Shown: positions 31,707 to 33,877 of the stretch, piece by piece
Position numbering within the stretch: the first letter of the stretch is position 1
Layout: each line of letters begins with the position of its first letter
DNA from: an uncultured Kiritimatiellota bacterium
GTDB taxonomy: Bacteria > Verrucomicrobiota > Kiritimatiellia > RFP12 > DVOR01
Assembly: GCA_944391055.1 (NCBI GenBank)
Contig: CALXSF010000020.1
Location: forward strand, 1 to 33,877
Direction: 5' to 3'
Length of the DNA stretch: 33,877 nucleotides
The notes under the pieces: model-generated
What the model saw: only the letters and a program-made list of their open reading frames with translations
Database searches by the model: none
What the model was told of the DNA's origin: nothing
Program-made: the position numbers and the translations under genes

Positions 31707-33133
31707 ACGAGGGCAATCGTGAGTCGCTGACGAGCCGGCTGGGCTTCCTTTTGGTCTCGGCGGGGTGCGCGGTGGGGCTGGGCAACGTCTGGCGCTTCCC
31801 CTACATCGTGGGCGAGGGCGGCGGGGCGCTCTTCGTGCTGATGTACATCGTCTTCCTGGTGATGTTCGGCCTGCCGATGATGGTGGCGGAGTTCTCGGTC
31901 GGCCGGGCCGCGCAGCGTTCGCTGGCCACGGCCTACCCGCTGCTGACGCCGCGCCCGGGGCCTTTCCGCGCCATCTCGAAGGCGCAGGTGGCGGGGAACT
32001 GGCTGCTGATGATGTATTACACCACCGTGGCCGGCTGGATGCTGGCCTACCCGGTGGCCATCCTCTGCGGCTGGTTCGACTTCGCGGACCCGGAGGGCTT
32101 TTACGCGGCCTTCGTGGGCAACGCCACCGCGCAGGTCTTCTGGATGGCGGTGGTCTGCCTCATCGGCTTCGGTGTCTGCGCGCTGGGGCTGGAGAAGGGC
32201 GTGGAGGACGTCTCCAAGAAGATGATGGCCGCCCTCTTCCTCCTGCTCGTGGGGCTGGCCGCCTACGCGCTGACGCTCGACGGCTCCGCCGAGGGCCTCC
32301 GCTTCTACCTCATGCCCTCGCTGGAGCCGCTGAAGGAACGCCCCCTCTTCGACATCGTCTTCGACGCGCTCGGCCAAAGCTTCTTCACCCTCTCGCTCGG
32401 CATCGGCTCGATGGCCATCTTCGGCTCCTACACCTCGCGTCGCTACACGCTCCCCGGCGAATCGGCCAAGATCATCGGCATCGACACCAGCGTGGCGCTC
32501 CTCTCCGGCCTCATCATCTTCCCCGCCTGCTTCGCCTACGGCGTGCGCCCCGGGCAGGGCCCCGCGCTCATCTTCAACACCCTCCCGCTCGTCTTCCGGC
32601 AGATGCCGGGGGGCACGTGGATCGGCGCGGCCTTCTTCGTCCTCCTGGCGCTGGCCGCGCTCACCACCGTCATCGCCGTCTTCGAGAACATCATCGCCAT
32701 GACCATGGAGGCGCGCCAATGCACGCGCCACAAGGCCATCCGGCGCAACGCGCCCCTGCTCTTCCTCCTCTCCCTGCCCTGCGCGCTCGGCTTCAACCTC
32801 CTTTCGGGCGTCGCCCCGCTCGGCGAGGGCAGCACCCTCATGGACTTGGAGGACTTCCTCGTCTCCAACGTCGCCCTGCCTCTCGGCTCCCTGGCCATCC
32901 TCATCTTCTGCGTCAGCCGCCGCTACTGGGGCTGGGGCAACTTCCTCCGCGAGGCGAACGCCGGCAGCGGCCTCCGCTTCCCCAATGCCCTGCGCCTCTA
33001 CATGGCCTACATCCTCCCCACCATCCTCGTCCTTGTCTTCCTCACCGGCCTCGCCGTCAAGTTCTGGCCCAAAGACCCGCCCCCCGAGCCCGCGCCGACG
33101 GCCGCCCCCGCCGAGCCCGCGCCCGGCGCCTGA
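31703..33133 (+). CDS. NSS-family Na+-dependent transporter (LeuT/TnaT type)
   Basis: 476 aa with about 11-12 membrane helices. The first helix carries the family signature SRLGFLLVSAGCAVGLGNVWRFPYIVGEGGGALF, split over the Na+ and substrate sites. Helix 6-7 has ALGQSFFTLSLGIGSMAIFGSYTSR. The tail is short and Pro/Ala-rich (PKDPPPEPAPTAAPAEPAPGA). NSS proteins take up amino acids or amines using Na+. Bacterial relatives include LeuT and the tryptophan transporter TnaT, and the neighbour trpB favours an aromatic substrate, but specificity cannot be read here. GGGAGGGAGA precedes the ATG, which overlaps the phosphatase stop. It ends the parA-trpB operon and is followed by a hairpin terminator. 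Confidence 0.93.
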   Translation: MNEGNRESLTSRLGFLLVSAGCAVGLGNVWRFPYIVGEGGGALFVLMYIVFLVMFGLPMMVAEFSVGRAAQRSLATAYPLLTPRPGPFRAISKAQVAGNWLLMMYYTTVAGWMLAYPVAILCGWFDFADPEGFYAAFVGNATAQVFWMAVVCLIGFGVCALGLEKGVEDVSKKMMAALFLLLVGLAAYALTLDGSAEGLRFYLMPSLEPLKERPLFDIVFDALGQSFFTLSLGIGSMAIFGSYTSRRYTLPGESAKIIGIDTSVALLSGLIIFPACFAYGVRPGQGPALIFNTLPLVFRQMPGGTWIGAAFFVLLALAALTTVIAVFENIIAMTMEARQCTRHKAIRRNAPLLFLLSLPCALGFNLLSGVAPLGEGSTLMDLEDFLVSNVALPLGSLAILIFCVSRRYWGWGNFLREANAGSGLRFPNALRLYMAYILPTILVLVFLTGLAVKFWPKDPPPEPAPTAAPAEPAPGA

Positions 33134-33160
33134 TTCCCTTTGCGCACATCCTTTCGGGAC

Positions 33161-33201
33161 AGCCCCGGCGCGCCCCTTCGGCGCGCCGGGGCTGTTGTAT
33201 T
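33161..33201 (+). terminator. Terminator after the NSS transporter gene
   Basis: AGCCCCGGCGCGCC (33161-33174), loop CCTTC, GGCGCGCCGGGGCT (33180-33193), then GTTGTATT. The 14-bp stem is perfect; the tail is only partly T-rich. Confidence 0.75.
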
Positions 33202-33203
33202 CA

Positions 33204-33218
33204 CTCACGTGACGTGAG
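33204..33218. repeat. Inverted repeat CTCACG-TGA-CGTGAG
   Basis: A 15-nt interrupted palindrome right after the terminator. It includes the perfect 8-mer TCACGTGA. No promoter boxes were found at a fitting distance, so operator function is only possible. The rest of the gap to 33420 holds no supported gene. Confidence 0.4.
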
Positions 33219-33420
33219 AAAAGAATCAAGGACTTTGAGAATGAGGCCCTTTGGAGGATTCCGAGGGGCGTTTTGATGAACGGATGCAAGGGGTTTGCAG
33301 GGGGCAGCGAGGGGGGCGCGGCTCGCGGTCGAGGCGGAGGAGCACCCAGCGGGCGCAGTCGGTGGCCTAGGCGTTTGCCGGGGGCTTTGCCCATGGCGCG
33401 GGAACGGGGCGGGCGGGTCT

Positions 33421-33792
33421 TCACCAGGGGCGGAGGGCGGGGGGCTGCCAGGAGGCGAAGGGGGGGAGGGAGGGGTCGAGGGCGGCGGTGTCGGGGTCGG
33501 GGCCCCAGGCGGCGGAGAGGTGGCGGAGGGGGACGTTGGGGAGGGTGACGGGGCAGGAGGTGATGCCGGATTGGGAGCCGTCGGTGTTGAGGCCGTAGCG
33601 GAGGGTGACGGTCTGGAGGTCGTCGAGGGTTTGGCCGTCGGTGGCCTGGAAGAGGCCGGCGAGGGGGATGCGGAAGCGGTGGAGGCCGTTTCCCATCGGG
33701 GTGGCGTCGATGGGCTCGGGGGCGCCTCCGAGGGGTTTGAGGGCGGCGGAGGCGTCGCCCACGACGCGGAGGGTGATGGTGCTGTCAGCCAT
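33421..33792 (-). CDS. Hypothetical protein, unrecognised
   Basis: 123 aa starting MADSTITLRVVGDASAALKPLGG. It is beta-rich with a balanced composition (HRFRIPLAGLFQATDGQTLDDLQTVTLRYG) and a Pro/Trp-rich end (PFASWQPPALRPW). I do not recognise a family. A jelly-roll or carbohydrate-binding-like fold is possible from the alternating strands, but no motif proves it. The ATG at 33792 overlaps the end of the next upstream gene by 8 nt, which supports a real coupled gene. AAAGG lies about 11 nt upstream. The complementary-strand frames here are low-complexity Gly/Arg and look like shadows. A prophage origin cannot be excluded. Confidence 0.6.
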   Translation of the reverse strand: MADSTITLRVVGDASAALKPLGGAPEPIDATPMGNGLHRFRIPLAGLFQATDGQTLDDLQTVTLRYGLNTDGSQSGITSCPVTLPNVPLRHLSAAWGPDPDTAALDPSLPPFASWQPPALRPW

Positions 33793-33877
33793 GATGTCTC
33801 AGCCTTTCCATGAGTTCCATCTCCAGGAGTGTGAAGCCCTTGCCGCCGGCGACGGCGCCCTTCCATTGGCGGAAGAG
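33785..33877 (-). CDS. Partial unrecognised protein, C-terminal 30 residues, cut by window end
   Basis: The minus-strand frame from the window edge reads LFRQWKGAVAGG, then KGFTLLEMELMERLRHHG and stops at 33787-33785. The frame continues past the window, so only the C-terminus is seen. It overlaps the downstream hypothetical gene by 8 nt. The short, mixed-charge helix gives no clear family. The 5' part of the gene would be needed for any call. Confidence 0.5.
   Translation of the reverse strand, partial: LFRQWKGAVAGGKGFTLLEMELMERLRHHG

Noticed and set aside
33273..33548. Plus-strand frame of 91 aa near the right end
   Set aside because: It is almost only Gly and Arg, with no ribosome site, and lies opposite a more protein-like frame.

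Overview
The window is a GC-rich bacterial chromosome segment whose first sixth is one very long CRISPR array; the rest is mostly housekeeping and metabolic operons. A PEP-CTERM sorting tail on a secreted protein, a LeuC-LeuD fusion, tandem DUF3332 lipoprotein-like genes and a zinc-ribbon/EIIA fusion suggest a Gram-negative member of the PVC group (Kiritimatiellota/Verrucomicrobiota-like). This placement is an inference; no 16S or marker phylogeny could be run.

Region 1 (2-5560): a type I-C-like CRISPR array with 84 essentially identical 31-nt repeats, a degenerate terminal repeat and 84 spacers of about 33-38 nt. It reads on the + strand. The leader and any cas genes would lie before position 1, outside the window. 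The spacers record repeated encounters with related elements: two pairs differ by one base, one pair differs only at codon third positions, and one adjacent pair differs only in length. Spacer 83 (5434-5467) is an inverted copy of a divergent I-C CRISPR repeat, cut exactly where a TTC PAM would sit. This is the most unusual item in the window.

Region 2 (5715-9230, minus): a coupled operon of an FHA-domain membrane protein, a secreted five-repeat PEGA-like protein and a TatD-family hydrolase. It diverges from region 3.

Region 3 (9389-16117, plus): a fused LeuC-LeuD isopropylmalate dehydratase; two tandem DUF3332 genes; a CPA2 cation/proton antiporter with an extra membrane module and a C-terminal RCK_C domain; and threonine synthase. 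A perfect bidirectional terminator separates thrC from a convergent PEP-CTERM protein gene.

Region 4 (16187-29062, minus): the PEP-CTERM protein; tRNA-Gly(TCC) and tRNA-Leu(CAA) behind a strong promoter; sbcD-sbcC coupled to a zinc-ribbon/EIIA fusion gene; and a tightly overlapping translation operon nusA-infB-rbfA-truB-ribF-azlC-azlD behind a TTGACA promoter. rimP and rpsO are absent from this operon.

Region 5 (29238-33133, plus): an apparently leaderless orphan parA, then trpB without trpA, a SixA-like histidine phosphatase and an NSS-family Na+ symporter, joined by ATGA overlaps or short gaps. The right edge holds two unrecognised overlapping minus-strand genes, one cut by the window end.

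Promoters are sigma70-like throughout, with frequent extended -10 (TGn) elements. Most intra-operon junctions are 4-nt ATGA or GTGA overlaps, which implies translational coupling.
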